Shown: positions 42,283 to 50,449 of the stretch, piece after piece
How the letters are laid out: the number at the start of each line of letters is the position of its first letter
How positions within the stretch are numbered: position 1 is the first letter of the stretch
Source of the DNA: Syntrophaceae bacterium
Lineage (GTDB): Bacteria; Desulfobacterota; Syntrophia; Syntrophales; UBA2192
Direction: 5' to 3'
NCBI GenBank assembly: GCA_013177795.1
Contig: JABLXY010000004.1
Location: 234,001 to 298,000 of the forward strand
Length of the DNA stretch: 64,000 nt
Notes under the pieces: generated by a model
The model's database searches: none
What the model was told of the DNA's origin: nothing
What the model saw: only the letters and a program-made list of their open reading frames with translations
Program-made: the position numbers and the translations under genes

Positions 42283-43107
42283 TTACGGCCTGGAATCCTG
42301 AAGAGACTGCCAGGTGGGACGCTCCAGAAAGCTACCACCAACATTGCTCTCCATTTCGAGAAACATTTTCCAGGGCATTGCAAACGAAAGATACTCCGAG
42401 CCTAAAAGTTTGCGAACATTCTTTCTGGCCGAAATATCCGTGAGCCCCACAACCGCCCGGGGATTTTCCGATTTGGCCTCGTTCCAGGGAATGATGCCAA
42501 TTTGTTGGCACCCTGCAGCCTGGGGGATGATCACGTTTTCCATGCCTTGTCTTTCGTAGTTGGCGAGAACCACCAACGCCGACAGTTGGTCTGCATCAAC
42601 GGTAAAAACCACGTTTTCCGGTTTGTCTGCCACAGGGTCCGTATCAGAAAGCGGCTTAAAAAGTACATAACGGGATTTGATTTCCATGATGGGCAGTTCC
42701 TCCTTAAGCCACTGATCCACCAGCTCTGGATTCTTTACATATCTTTCGCCCTCCAGAAAATCATCTGCAAACTCTTTTCCCGCAGCTCCGGCAAGACCTT
42801 CCCCAACCTGTCTTCCCTTTTCCCACTGCTTGTTTCCAGACGACAAAAACCGGGTAAAGCAGTCGACTCCACCTGGAAACTGCTCGTATGCATTGCCGAA
42901 CCCCAGGCCCACGCCGCCGCCCCAGCAGCCGTAGGTCTGTGCGTCAAAGGCTGCGGTCTTGCCCCTCGCGGCATTGGCAAACAAAAACATCACACATCCC
43001 CATTTGCCCGGTTTAAATTGAAGAGCGTTTTCCGGTTTGTCATCCGCCAGAACAACCGCCACGGGGTTGTACTTGAGTCCAATGGCTTTAGCGATTTTGG
43101 ATTCCAT
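42283..43107 (-). CDS. DUF169 family protein
   Basis: The product is about 274 aa from ATG 43107 (AAAGGAGAACG upstream; an earlier ATG gives 18 more codons). It has the family pattern MESKIAKAIGLKYNPVAVVL, the CVMFLF... FANAARGKT and CWGGGVGLGFGNAYEQFPGG stretch, and C-terminal YLSFAMPWKMFLEMESNVGG. DUF169 proteins of anaerobes are of unknown function but often occur beside redox enzymes. Its promoter has the same operator half-site as tetR. Confidence 0.85.
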   Translation of the reverse strand: MESKIAKAIGLKYNPVAVVLADDKPENALQFKPGKWGCVMFLFANAARGKTAAFDAQTYGCWGGGVGLGFGNAYEQFPGGVDCFTRFLSSGNKQWEKGRQVGEGLAGAAGKEFADDFLEGERYVKNPELVDQWLKEELPIMEIKSRYVLFKPLSDTDPVADKPENVVFTVDADQLSALVVLANYERQGMENVIIPQAAGCQQIGIIPWNEAKSENPRAVVGLTDISARKNVRKLLGSEYLSFAMPWKMFLEMESNVGGSFLERPTWQSLQDSRP

Positions 43108-43163
43108 AGATCGTTCTCCTTTGCTTGTTTTATCCATCTCGATGGGTTTCACGGTGATCAACG

Positions 43164-43218
43164 AGTTTAGATGAAAATCGACCGGAAGTCAATATTATAT
43201 CAACTGTCGGTCGATTTT
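43164..43218 (-). promoter_or_regulatory. Promoter and inverted operator of the DUF169 gene
   Basis: On the minus strand TTGACT (43192-43187) and TAAACT (43169-43164) are 17 bases apart. AAAATCGACCG (43174-43184) and CGGTCGATTTT (43208-43218) are perfect 11-bp inverted repeats flanking the -35 box. They share ATCGACC with the tetR operator. Confidence 0.68.
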
Positions 43219-43643
43219 GTGGCCTTTTTTAGCTCGCCCCACATCTTGCGTTGTCGTGTCCAATGGGGGACAGCGGCGACCGGCCTCATGTCTTTTTCCA
43301 GAATCGAGTCTCGGCCCTTCATTGTATTCGGAAGAAAGAGGATATCCTCCTGAATGTCCGGAGCGAGGTTGAGCAGGTTCATGATCTGGGTGATGCGCGC
43401 ACGGGTTACATAGCCCAAGCGGGCAAGGTCCGCATAGTCCTGGATATCCCCTCGCTTGACCAGTTTTTCAAAGCGGATCGCCAAAGCCAGGAGCTTCGCA
43501 ACCCGCGGTATGTTCCCTTTGCCGGTTGATCCGCGTCGGCTGTCCGATTGTGGGTTGACGTTCTCTCGTTTGTTTCGCGGCTGGAACGTGAAACTTACCT
43601 CCAGCCGCCCGTCGCTTCCAAGGTTATTCAAGGTCGGTTTCAT
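43200..43643 (-). CDS. Small HTH-like protein of the serine recombinase module
   Basis: The product is about 147 aa from ATG 43643, which overlaps the recombinase stop (ATGA). It contains YADLARLGYVTRARITQIMN and LNLAPDIQEDILFLPNTMKG, a helix-turn-helix-like stretch, preceded by a charged N-terminus. Proteins of this type accompany large serine recombinases with DUF2924 genes in many prophages and genomic islands. The 3' end overlaps the DUF169 promoter operator. It may be a directionality or regulatory partner; that is inferred. Confidence 0.72.
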   Translation of the reverse strand: MKPTLNNLGSDGRLEVSFTFQPRNKRENVNPQSDSRRGSTGKGNIPRVAKLLALAIRFEKLVKRGDIQDYADLARLGYVTRARITQIMNLLNLAPDIQEDILFLPNTMKGRDSILEKDMRPVAAVPHWTRQRKMWGELKKATKSTDS

Positions 43644-45253
43644 ACGCGGTTTTCCTTTCCAAGGGCTGCCTGTCCCAGGCAAACGGCCTTGATGCCGGGG
43701 GAGCGGAACGTAACGGTCACTTTGCCATCACGGCCATCATAGGCGACGCGCTCGACAAGGGCTTTAATAACCCTCGCCTGTTCGCCCGGGGCAAGCGATT
43801 GCCAGATGGGGTCGAAGGCTGCGAGGGCTTTTTCCAAGTCTTCGTCCTCGAGTGTTTCTCTTTGGACGGCGATGGTTTCCTCGCGGATCACGGTCATCCT
43901 TTGTTCAAGAGAACGAATTTGGTCCTGGAGGTCGGCCATCTGATCGGTTACCAGCCTCTGGTCCGTGCCCGATGCCCGCAGGTCTCCCACAAGGGCGCGG
44001 AGCCTGGCGCCCAACCGTTTGAGTTCCCGTTCATGGGTGCGGCGCTCGGATTCGAGCTCCGCCAGACGCTTTTCACTTTGAACCCGAACCTGGGAAGCCG
44101 TTTTCGAAAGGACCTCCTGGTTCGCGCCCAATCCTCGAATATAATCCACCACTGCGTCTTCAATTTCATAAGCATTGAGCGATTTGGTCGGGCAAGACGC
44201 CCATCCTCGCTGCTGAGCGGTCAGGCAGACATAGTAACGGTAATGCTTGCCCTTGCGGGCGGTATAAGAATGCACCATGGCGGTTCCACAAGGCGCGCAG
44301 TAAAGCAGCCCCCTCAGCAGCGCGCCGTATTTGTTTCGGATTTCCTTGCCGCCGGAGCGGCCATTGTGCCTAAGGGTATCCTGGACTTGCTGCCAGAGCT
44401 CCGGAGCCACGATCCCCTCATGCTCTCCGGGGTAGACGGTGCCCTTGTAATTGATGTTGCCCGTATAGATGATGTTGGTCAGCAGTCGAAAGAGACTGCT
44501 TTTGGTAAAAAGATTCCCCCCGCGTTCCTCTCCTTTTTGGGTGGTCCACTTTTTTACACCCCACTTACGGCGCTCGAGTTCCTGGACGACAGGCATCAAC
44601 GCCTTGTGCTCCATGTAAAGATCATAGACGGCTCGCACTTGCTGGGCTTCTTCCTCGTTAACGACCAGCCGTCCTCCCTTACGATCCAGGTCATAGCCGA
44701 GGACCGGCATGCCTCCGACCCACTTGCCCTTCTTCCGGGCCGCGGCCATTTTATCCCTGGTCCGCTCCGAGATGATTTCCCGCTCGAACTGGGCGAAAGA
44801 CAGAAGGATGTTTAGCGTGAGCCGCCCCATGGAACTGGTGGTGTTGAACTGCTGGGTGACCGAAACGAAGCTCACGGCATGCTTGTCGAAAAGCTCCATG
44901 ATACGGGCGAAGTCGAGAAGGGAGCGGCTCAGCCGGTCCACCTTGTAGACGACCACGCAATCGATGTCACCGGCCTCGATGTCGGCGAAGAGTCTTTTGA
45001 GGGCGGGCCGCTCCATGTTGCCGCCGGTAAATCCGCCATCGTCATACCGATCGGCGATGCAAAGCCATCCCTCGTGCCGCTGGCTCGCGATGTATGCCTC
45101 CGCCGATTCCCGCTGGGCGTCGAGGCTGTTGAAGTCCTGGTCGAGACCCTCGTCGGTGGATTTCCGGGTATAGACGGCGCAGCGCACGGTCGCTTGCCGG
45201 TTCTCCATAGACTGGTGGTTGGGGGTACTGTTTCTTTCGTATTGCCTGCTCAT
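43640..45253 (-). CDS. Large serine recombinase
   Basis: The 537-aa product has a resolvase catalytic domain: AVYTRKSTDEGLDQDFNSLD (nucleophile Ser in YTRKST), VDRLSRSLLDFARIMEL with the DRLSR motif, then FEREIISERTRDKM. The recombinase domain and zinc ribbon follow (CAPCGTAMVHSY, then CPTKSLNAYEIED), and a coiled coil (SEKRLAELESERRTHEREL). It can integrate and excise DNA at att sites. Its ATG overlaps the DUF2924 stop (ATGA). It is the recombinase nearest the tRNA-Asn end of the element. Confidence 0.94.
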   Translation of the reverse strand: MSRQYERNSTPNHQSMENRQATVRCAVYTRKSTDEGLDQDFNSLDAQRESAEAYIASQRHEGWLCIADRYDDGGFTGGNMERPALKRLFADIEAGDIDCVVVYKVDRLSRSLLDFARIMELFDKHAVSFVSVTQQFNTTSSMGRLTLNILLSFAQFEREIISERTRDKMAAARKKGKWVGGMPVLGYDLDRKGGRLVVNEEEAQQVRAVYDLYMEHKALMPVVQELERRKWGVKKWTTQKGEERGGNLFTKSSLFRLLTNIIYTGNINYKGTVYPGEHEGIVAPELWQQVQDTLRHNGRSGGKEIRNKYGALLRGLLYCAPCGTAMVHSYTARKGKHYRYYVCLTAQQRGWASCPTKSLNAYEIEDAVVDYIRGLGANQEVLSKTASQVRVQSEKRLAELESERRTHERELKRLGARLRALVGDLRASGTDQRLVTDQMADLQDQIRSLEQRMTVIREETIAVQRETLEDEDLEKALAAFDPIWQSLAPGEQARVIKALVERVAYDGRDGKVTVTFRSPGIKAVCLGQAALGKENRV

Positions 45254-45801
45254 TGGTTCCTCCCGTCCGGCTCATCGTCTTGATCTTGCGGTCCCTTGGG
45301 CTCCACCAGTCCGAAAAAGAGGAAGCCATTCCACTTGCTCCCAGTTGCCTCCTGTGCGACAGCGGACAGGGACTTGAACCACCTGCCGTCATATTCGAAG
45401 CCCTTGTCCAGCACCTTTGCCACGATGTCCCGGCCCCGGAACTCCCTGACGAGCAATGTTCCCGGAAGCGGCAGCCTGGAATCTCGTTGCGGTTGCAGCC
45501 TGCCGCTCACCGACCGTTCCCTGACTTCCATCAATCCCGGTTTAATAGGGTCCCGCAGCATGCGGATTCTAAGGTCCGCGTCATTGGCAATCTCCTCGGC
45601 CCTCCGTCTGGCCCGTTCGGATAGGCTGCCTTCGGCCAGGGCCTGCAACCGCCAGGCGATACGCTTACGAAGAAAATCCTTGTGGTGGGATCTTGTTTCC
45701 TCTCCGAAGACATCGATATACCTTTCCCGGAGCTCCCCGACAGTCATTCGGGAAAGGGCTTGCACCTGTTGATACGTTGTTTCATTCATGGCAACCTCCA
45801 A
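45250..45801 (-). CDS. DUF2924 family protein
   Basis: The 183-aa product has the family pattern MTVGELRERYIDVFGEETRS, HKDFLRKRIAWRLQALAEG, then LLVREFRGRDIVAKVLDKGF and EYDGRWFKSLSAVAQEATGS and KWNGFLFFGLV. DUF2924 proteins are regular partners of serine recombinases; their function is not known to me. GGAGG precedes the ATG by five bases. Translationally coupled to the recombinase. Confidence 0.88.
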   Translation of the reverse strand: MEVAMNETTYQQVQALSRMTVGELRERYIDVFGEETRSHHKDFLRKRIAWRLQALAEGSLSERARRRAEEIANDADLRIRMLRDPIKPGLMEVRERSVSGRLQPQRDSRLPLPGTLLVREFRGRDIVAKVLDKGFEYDGRWFKSLSAVAQEATGSKWNGFLFFGLVEPKGPQDQDDEPDGRNQ

Positions 45802-45918
45802 AGAGTATATGATCAGTATCTAAAACCGACCTTGTGCTCCGGCCGTCTCGCGACGTTAACCGGTGCATGAATGAAGGCTTCTATCGGCGGAACAATCAAG
45901 TAGGTTCTCTGTAAACGC

Positions 45919-46077
45919 CTAGGATTCTTTGGTTTGCACCACATTGCCGGCCATATCCGGGCTGGATGTCGGCAGCCGACGCCCCCGTCGGTAGCGAAGG
46001 TAGCCTTCTCCCAGGATCGAGGCGATCTCTGAAATCGTTTCTTCGAGATCGCGTTTTGCGGATTCTCTGAATTCCAT
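45919..46077 (-). CDS. 52-aa protein of the recombinase module
   Basis: ATG at 46077 with AAGGAGG six bases upstream encodes MEFRESAKRDLEETISEIAS, ILGEGYLRYRRGRRLP and a short tail. Small proteins with ILxEGYLRYR are common ahead of DUF2924/recombinase genes in prophages. Gene is short but the ribosome site and position support it. Confidence 0.68.
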   Translation of the reverse strand: MEFRESAKRDLEETISEIASILGEGYLRYRRGRRLPTSSPDMAGNVVQTKES

Positions 46078-46194
46078 CGTGTCCTCCTTGCGGCGACCGC
46101 CGGGTCATTGTGGATGCCGCCGGGAAGGGATGGGTCAGCCGCGAGGTTTCGACCGCGGAGTCCATCGGTCCGCCCCGAAGGGCAGGTCCGCCGG

Positions 46195-46240
46195 CACCCA
46201 CAACGGTCTCCGTTCTCACGGCCGATTCCGCTGTCTGGTG
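46195..46240 (-). repeat. Upstream regulatory repeat, copy shared with 36.07 kb
   Basis: This 46-bp copy matches 36069-36112 in CACCCACAACG, CTCCG, CGGCC and TGTCTGGTG with small gaps. It lies about 120 bases before the 52-aa gene, as the other copy lies about 110 bases before the sigma gene. Confidence 0.6.
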
Positions 46241-46279
46241 TTTCTCTTCCGCCGGGCGTATTCACCCGGCTTCGGTCGA

Positions 46280-46309
46280 TACCTACCGGAGGACCCCTCG
46301 GGGTGTCGG
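46280..46309 (-). promoter_or_regulatory. Sigma-regulon motif copy 7 (upstream of recombinase operon)
   Basis: CCGAC, 13 bases containing ACCCC/GGGGT arms, CTCCGGTAGGTA, then TCG. It is 202 bases before the 52-aa gene. Its presence at this end links the recombinase operon to the phage genes. Confidence 0.72.
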
Positions 46310-46351
46310 GCCGAATTGACCAGGCGGGCGTTAACAGCGTCCGAAAAAGGA

Positions 46352-46459
46352 ACGGAGAATCGGAGAATCCGAGGGGCACATCGGAGAGCGGCGGGCGCGA
46401 ACGTCAACGTCCTTGGTTGAAACTCGAAAGCTGTGAGGGGAACGGAGAATTGGAGAGAA
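46352..46459. repeat. Direct repeats near the tRNA-Asn end
   Basis: ACGGAGAATCGGAGA (46352) and ACGGAGAATTGGAGA (46442) are near-identical direct repeats about 90 bases apart, between motif copy 7 and the tRNA. They could be protein-binding sites or part of an attachment region. No gene is visible in 46310-46500. Confidence 0.4.
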
Positions 46460-46503
46460 TGTTCGGGCGGGCGTAAGTCGGCGTGGATACGGCTGAAACG
46501 ACA

Positions 46504-46533
46504 AAACCCCGAGGGGATGATCCCACGGGGTTT
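46504..46533 (-). terminator. Terminator downstream of tRNA-Asn
   Basis: AAACCCCG (46504-46511) and CGGGGTTT (46526-46533) form a stem, followed on the minus strand by TTGTCG. It lies about 40 bases after the 3' end of tRNA-Asn and probably ends its transcript. Whether it belongs to the element or the host is unclear. Confidence 0.6.
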
Positions 46534-46573
46534 CGTGCTAACAAATGACCGTATAAATCGACGGATTGAATTT

Positions 46574-46649
46574 TGGCTCCCCGGACATGACTCGAACATG
46601 TGACCCGCTGGTTAACAGCCAGCTGCTCTACCGACTGAGCTACCGGGGA
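46574..46649 (-). tRNA. tRNA-Asn (anticodon GTT)
   Basis: The minus strand reads TCCCCGG ... CCGGGGA acceptor pairs, a D-arm GCTCAGTCGGTAGAGC, anticodon loop CTGTTAACC, T-arm GTTCGAGTC and an encoded CCA end. Its 3' end faces the phage element, the usual orientation for an integration target. A matching tRNA 3' segment at the far (left) end of the element is not in the window. Confidence 0.95.
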
Positions 46650-46745
46650 ATCTGTCGGTTTAGAAAATCGAAATTCGGATATTAAAGGAAAGACCGCCCC
46701 TTGTCAAGAGCGGTCTTACGACCCGCAAGACTGTCTCCTTGCCGG

Positions 46746-47453
46746 CTACCTGCAGCTCGTGCAGACCGTGAGCTGGCTCATGGGCACGCCGGTTTTTTTG
46801 CTGATCCACTTGAGCTGGTCCTCGGGGGCGAAGTACCGGCCGCACTTGTCGCAGGCGAGCATCTTGAAAGACTTGTCCCAGATCACCCGGCGGTCCCCGG
46901 AAGACTCCATCTTCACAAACCCCGTGGGGCAGACGTAAGCGCAGGAGCCGCACCCGATGCAGGCATCGGCGATGTACTCGATCTTCGGCTCGGCCACGTT
47001 GCGGCCGAGGCCCCGGTCGAGGAACTTGAGGGCATCGACACCGACGATCTCGTGGCAGGTCCGCGTGCAGAGTCCGCAGAGGATGCAGTCGGCTCCGCGG
47101 GCCTCCCCCTCGGCCACCTTCACCCCGAGGCTCGCCGCCACGTCGCGGACGGCCTTTGTCGAAGGGTACTTGTAATACAGAAGCTCCGCAGCGAGCTTCC
47201 GGCTTTCCCGTACCCTTTCGGAGTTCGTCCGGATCTCCATTTTGTTCTTCACGGCCGCGTCGCAGGAGCTCGTGAGCTGCCACTTCCCGTTGGCCTTGAC
47301 CTCCACGACGCAGAGGCGGCAGGCGCCGAAGGGCATGAGGTCCTTGTGGAAGCACAGCGTCGGGATGGGGATGTGATTCTCCTGGCAGGCCTTCAGGATC
47401 GTCGTCCCTTCCTTTGCCTCCACCTTCTTGCCATCGATCGTCACGTTCAACAT
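46746..47453 (-). CDS. NADH-dehydrogenase/hydrogenase-type iron-sulfur protein (NuoG/HoxU-like)
   Basis: The product is about 235 aa from ATG 47453 (GGGG seven bases upstream; longer starts possible). It has a 2Fe-2S plant-type domain (TLCFHKDLMPFGACRLCVVE), a NuoG-type His/Cys region and two [4Fe-4S] clusters in CILCGLCTRTC and CIGCGSCAYVCP, then a terminal CDKCG ... CTSCR pair. It should carry electrons between the flavoprotein encoded just upstream and an acceptor such as ferredoxin. It is last in the por operon. Complete NuoG length is not present, so it is a short bidirectional-type subunit. Confidence 0.88.
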   Translation of the reverse strand: MLNVTIDGKKVEAKEGTTILKACQENHIPIPTLCFHKDLMPFGACRLCVVEVKANGKWQLTSSCDAAVKNKMEIRTNSERVRESRKLAAELLYYKYPSTKAVRDVAASLGVKVAEGEARGADCILCGLCTRTCHEIVGVDALKFLDRGLGRNVAEPKIEYIADACIGCGSCAYVCPTGFVKMESSGDRRVIWDKSFKMLACDKCGRYFAPEDQLKWISKKTGVPMSQLTVCTSCR

Positions 47454-47542
47454 CGACATTCCCCTCGAGTTCTTGTCTCTTCCGTCATTCCCGTCCGCTT
47501 CGTCCATTCCGTTTTCACCGTTTGACCGGACGGGCATTTTCA

Positions 47543-49447
47543 CTATTCCCAAACCACCAGCCGGTAGCAGCGCAGGCAGCGGTTTGCTTCCTTCATGGCC
47601 GCGTCATTGCCGAAGGGCCCCTCGACCTCGTCGAAGCTCTTTACGCGCTCCTTCGGGTCGAGCAGCGTCACCTTCTCCTGCGGGCAGGCATCGATGAAGC
47701 CCTCGATGCGCTGGGCCTTGACATCGATTCCCTTGAAACTCACCTCGGGTTCGAGGGTTCTGCCCTGGAGGTAGGCATCGATGCTGCGGGCGGCCCTGTT
47801 GCCGGCGTCAAGGGCCTCGATGAGGGTAGCCGGGCCGGATACGCAATCGCCGCCGGCAAACACGCCTTCCAGGTTGGTCCGCAGCGTATCGGGGTTCACC
47901 TCGATGGTGCCCCAGCCCGTCACCTGGATCACGTCCTTGGCAAACCCGAGATCCGGTTTCTGGCCGATGGCGGGGATGACCAGGTCCGCCTTCACCTTGA
48001 ACTCGGACCCCTTCACCGGGACGGGCCGGCGGCGCCCGCTGGAATCGGGCTCGCCCAGCTTCATCCGGATGCACTCCACGCCCCTCACCCTGTTTCCGTC
48101 GGCAAGAACAGCGACGGGGGCCACGAGGTAGCGGATCTTGATCCCCTCCTCGAGGGCCTCATCGACCTCCTCGGCACGGGCAGGCATCTCCTTGCGGGTG
48201 CGGCGGTAGAGGATCTCCACGTCCTTGAAGCCCAGTCGTACGCAGCTGCGGGCGCAGTCCATGGCCACGTTGCCGCCGCCGACGATGACGACCTTGCCTT
48301 TCGGCTCGACGGTCTTGCCGAGGGCCAGCTCCCGGAGAAACACGGCGCCGTCGACAAAGCCCTCGTATCCGGCATCCTCGCCCTTGCAGCCCATCTTGGT
48401 GCCCTCGTGGGCTCCCACGCCCAGGAAGATCGCCTTGAACCCCTGGGCCGTCAGCTCGTCCATGTCGAGTTTTTCGATCCTGCGGTTGTAGCGGAAATCG
48501 GCGCCGAGACTGCGGATCAGTTCGACCTCGTGCTCGAGAATCCTCTTGGGCAGACGGTAGTCAGGAATCCCCACGGCGGCCATGCCCCCCCCTTTCGGCA
48601 GGGCCTCGAACACCGTCACCTGGTAGCCCATCCTGCGGAGGTGGTAGGTCGCGGCAAGCCCTGCGGGACCGGCACCCACGACGGCCACCTTCTCCGGCCG
48701 CTCGGCAGTGGGCTTCTTCAGGGCGCTGGCCCCGGATGACAGGTCGCTGTCGGCCGCCGCCCGTTTCAGCAGGCGGATGGCCAGGGTCTTGTCGATGCCG
48801 TTGCGAACGCAGGCGTCCTCGCAGGGGTGCGTGCAGGCCCGGCCGATGACGCCGGGCAGGATGCAGCGCTTGCGGATGAGGTCCAGGGATTCGCCGAACC
48901 GGTTGTTGCGGATGAGCTCGATGTAGCCGGGGATGTCCAGCCTGGCCGGGCAGGCCTCGAGGCAGGGCGCCGTGACGGCGGTCTTGTAGGGCCTCGTGGT
49001 GCCCTTCTTCCCCGCGGTGAGGGCAAGGAAGTCATCCTTGTAGTAGCGGACGGCATCGTAGACGGGAGTGACCGCCGAGGCGCGGCCGAAGTTGCACTTG
49101 GAGAGTTCCATGACCCCCCTGGCGATGCGCTCGATCTCGGCGATATCCTGCTTCTTGCCCTTGCCGGCGATGAGGCCGTCGATCAGCCCGATCAGCCGGT
49201 CGATGCCGATGCTGCAGACGGAGCATTCGCCGCAGGAGAGCTTCCTCGCCTCCCTGAGGTATCCAAGAGCCAGGGACGGGATGTTCGCTACGGTCTCCGA
49301 GACGACCATCCCGTTCCAGCCCATGAGGGCCGAGAAGGACTTGTCGCCCAGCATGGTGGGAATCCCGGGGACGGCAGCCTTTGCCGCCTTACCGGTCCGG
49401 TTGTCGATGATCTTGCCATTCCAGCTGCTGAAGGATACTGCGCTCAT
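47543..49447 (-). CDS. FAD-dependent NAD(P)H oxidoreductase with NuoF-like Fe-S N-terminus (GltD/NfnB-like)
   Basis: The 634-aa product has an N-terminal NADH-binding Fe-S module (CGECSVCSIGIDRLIGLIDG ... CNFGRASAVTPVYD), then a GltD-like domain with CLEACPARLDIPGYIELI and CTHPCEDACVRNGID for 4Fe-4S clusters, and two nucleotide-binding folds (VAVVGAGPAGLAATYHL, then VVIVGGGNVAMDCARS). A terminal RCLRCYRL pair may hold another cluster. It likely passes electrons between NAD(P)H and ferredoxin, possibly with the HoxU-like subunit and the oxidoreductase upstream. It may bifurcate electrons; that is inferred. Confidence 0.88.
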   Translation of the reverse strand: MSAVSFSSWNGKIIDNRTGKAAKAAVPGIPTMLGDKSFSALMGWNGMVVSETVANIPSLALGYLREARKLSCGECSVCSIGIDRLIGLIDGLIAGKGKKQDIAEIERIARGVMELSKCNFGRASAVTPVYDAVRYYKDDFLALTAGKKGTTRPYKTAVTAPCLEACPARLDIPGYIELIRNNRFGESLDLIRKRCILPGVIGRACTHPCEDACVRNGIDKTLAIRLLKRAAADSDLSSGASALKKPTAERPEKVAVVGAGPAGLAATYHLRRMGYQVTVFEALPKGGGMAAVGIPDYRLPKRILEHEVELIRSLGADFRYNRRIEKLDMDELTAQGFKAIFLGVGAHEGTKMGCKGEDAGYEGFVDGAVFLRELALGKTVEPKGKVVIVGGGNVAMDCARSCVRLGFKDVEILYRRTRKEMPARAEEVDEALEEGIKIRYLVAPVAVLADGNRVRGVECIRMKLGEPDSSGRRRPVPVKGSEFKVKADLVIPAIGQKPDLGFAKDVIQVTGWGTIEVNPDTLRTNLEGVFAGGDCVSGPATLIEALDAGNRAARSIDAYLQGRTLEPEVSFKGIDVKAQRIEGFIDACPQEKVTLLDPKERVKSFDEVEGPFGNDAAMKEANRCLRCYRLVVWE

Positions 49448-49501
49448 TCCCTGTCACCCTCTATCTTTCCGTTGTCTGTTTTCGTCCCGCGACGCGGACC
49501 C

Positions 49502-50449
49502 TCACCAGGGCTGCAGGCACTCGACCTTGTTCAGGAGGATCTCCCACTCGCGGTTGACCTGATCCTGGATCTTTTCGATGTCCGAAGGGGTCAGGTGACG
49601 GAACCGCCCCTGGAGCTTCAGATAATCCCCGACGGGGCGGAGCTTCTCGGGAACCTCCATCGTGAGCCGGTACTTGCCCCGCTCCACCTCGTAGAGGGGG
49701 AAGACGCCCGTCTCGACGGCAAGACGCCCTATCTTGATGGTGATCTCCGAGGCGCAGCGCCAGCCCGTGGGGCACATGGAAAAGACGTGAATGTAGGAGG
49801 GGCCTTTGACGGCCGCGGCCTTCTTCACCTTGCTGATCAGGTCGAGCGGGTAGCTCGGGCAGGCCGTGGCCACGTAGGGCACCCTGTGGGCCACCATGAT
49901 CTCGGGGACGTTCTTCTTCTGGGTCCGCTGCCCCGGGATGGCCTGGCCGGCCGGAGAGGTCGTCGTGGCCGCCATGTAGGGGGTGGCGCTCGAGCGCTGG
50001 ATGCCCGTGTTCATGTAGGCTTCGTTGTCGAGGCAGAAGAAGATCATGTCGTGGCCACGTTCCATGGCCCCGGAGAGGGCCTGCAGGCCGATGTCGGCGG
50101 TGCCGCCGTCGCCCGCCACGGCGATGGTCTTGACATAGCGGTCGGCGATCCGCCCCTTGCGGCGAAGGGCCTTCAGGGCCGCCTCGACGCCGGAGGCGGC
50201 GGCTGCCGCGTTCTCGAAGGCCACGTGGACATAGGGAACCTCCCAGGCCGTCTGGGGATAGCCCGAGGAGATGATCTCCATGCAGCCCGTGGCATTGGCG
50301 ACGACCACGTCGTCGCCCAGCGCCTTGAGGATATGGCGCAGCGCGAGCACCTCGCCGCAGCCCTGGCACGCCCGGTGGCCGGAGCTGAAGTATTCCTTTC
50401 GGTCGACGAGCTTCGGTGCAAAGATCTCGAAATTCTGTACCGGGTTCAT
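49502..50449 (-). CDS. 2-oxoacid:ferredoxin oxidoreductase, beta subunit
   Basis: The 315-aa product has CQGCGEVLALRHILKALG and the TPP-binding GDGGTADIGLQALSGAMERG ... DNEAYMNTGIQRS motif. It is the TPP subunit of the pyruvate/2-oxoacid family. Its ATG overlaps the alpha stop (TAATG). The four-subunit split (gamma, delta, alpha, beta) is typical of archaeal-type and anaerobe enzymes. Confidence 0.93.
   Translation of the reverse strand: MNPVQNFEIFAPKLVDRKEYFSSGHRACQGCGEVLALRHILKALGDDVVVANATGCMEIISSGYPQTAWEVPYVHVAFENAAAAASGVEAALKALRRKGRIADRYVKTIAVAGDGGTADIGLQALSGAMERGHDMIFFCLDNEAYMNTGIQRSSATPYMAATTTSPAGQAIPGQRTQKKNVPEIMVAHRVPYVATACPSYPLDLISKVKKAAAVKGPSYIHVFSMCPTGWRCASEITIKIGRLAVETGVFPLYEVERGKYRLTMEVPEKLRPVGDYLKLQGRFRHLTPSDIEKIQDQVNREWEILLNKVECLQPW

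Noticed and set aside
45896-46219. 107-aa minus-strand frame over the 52-aa gene
   Set aside because: The 52-aa frame has a strong ribosome site and matches a known small-protein type; the longer frame does not.
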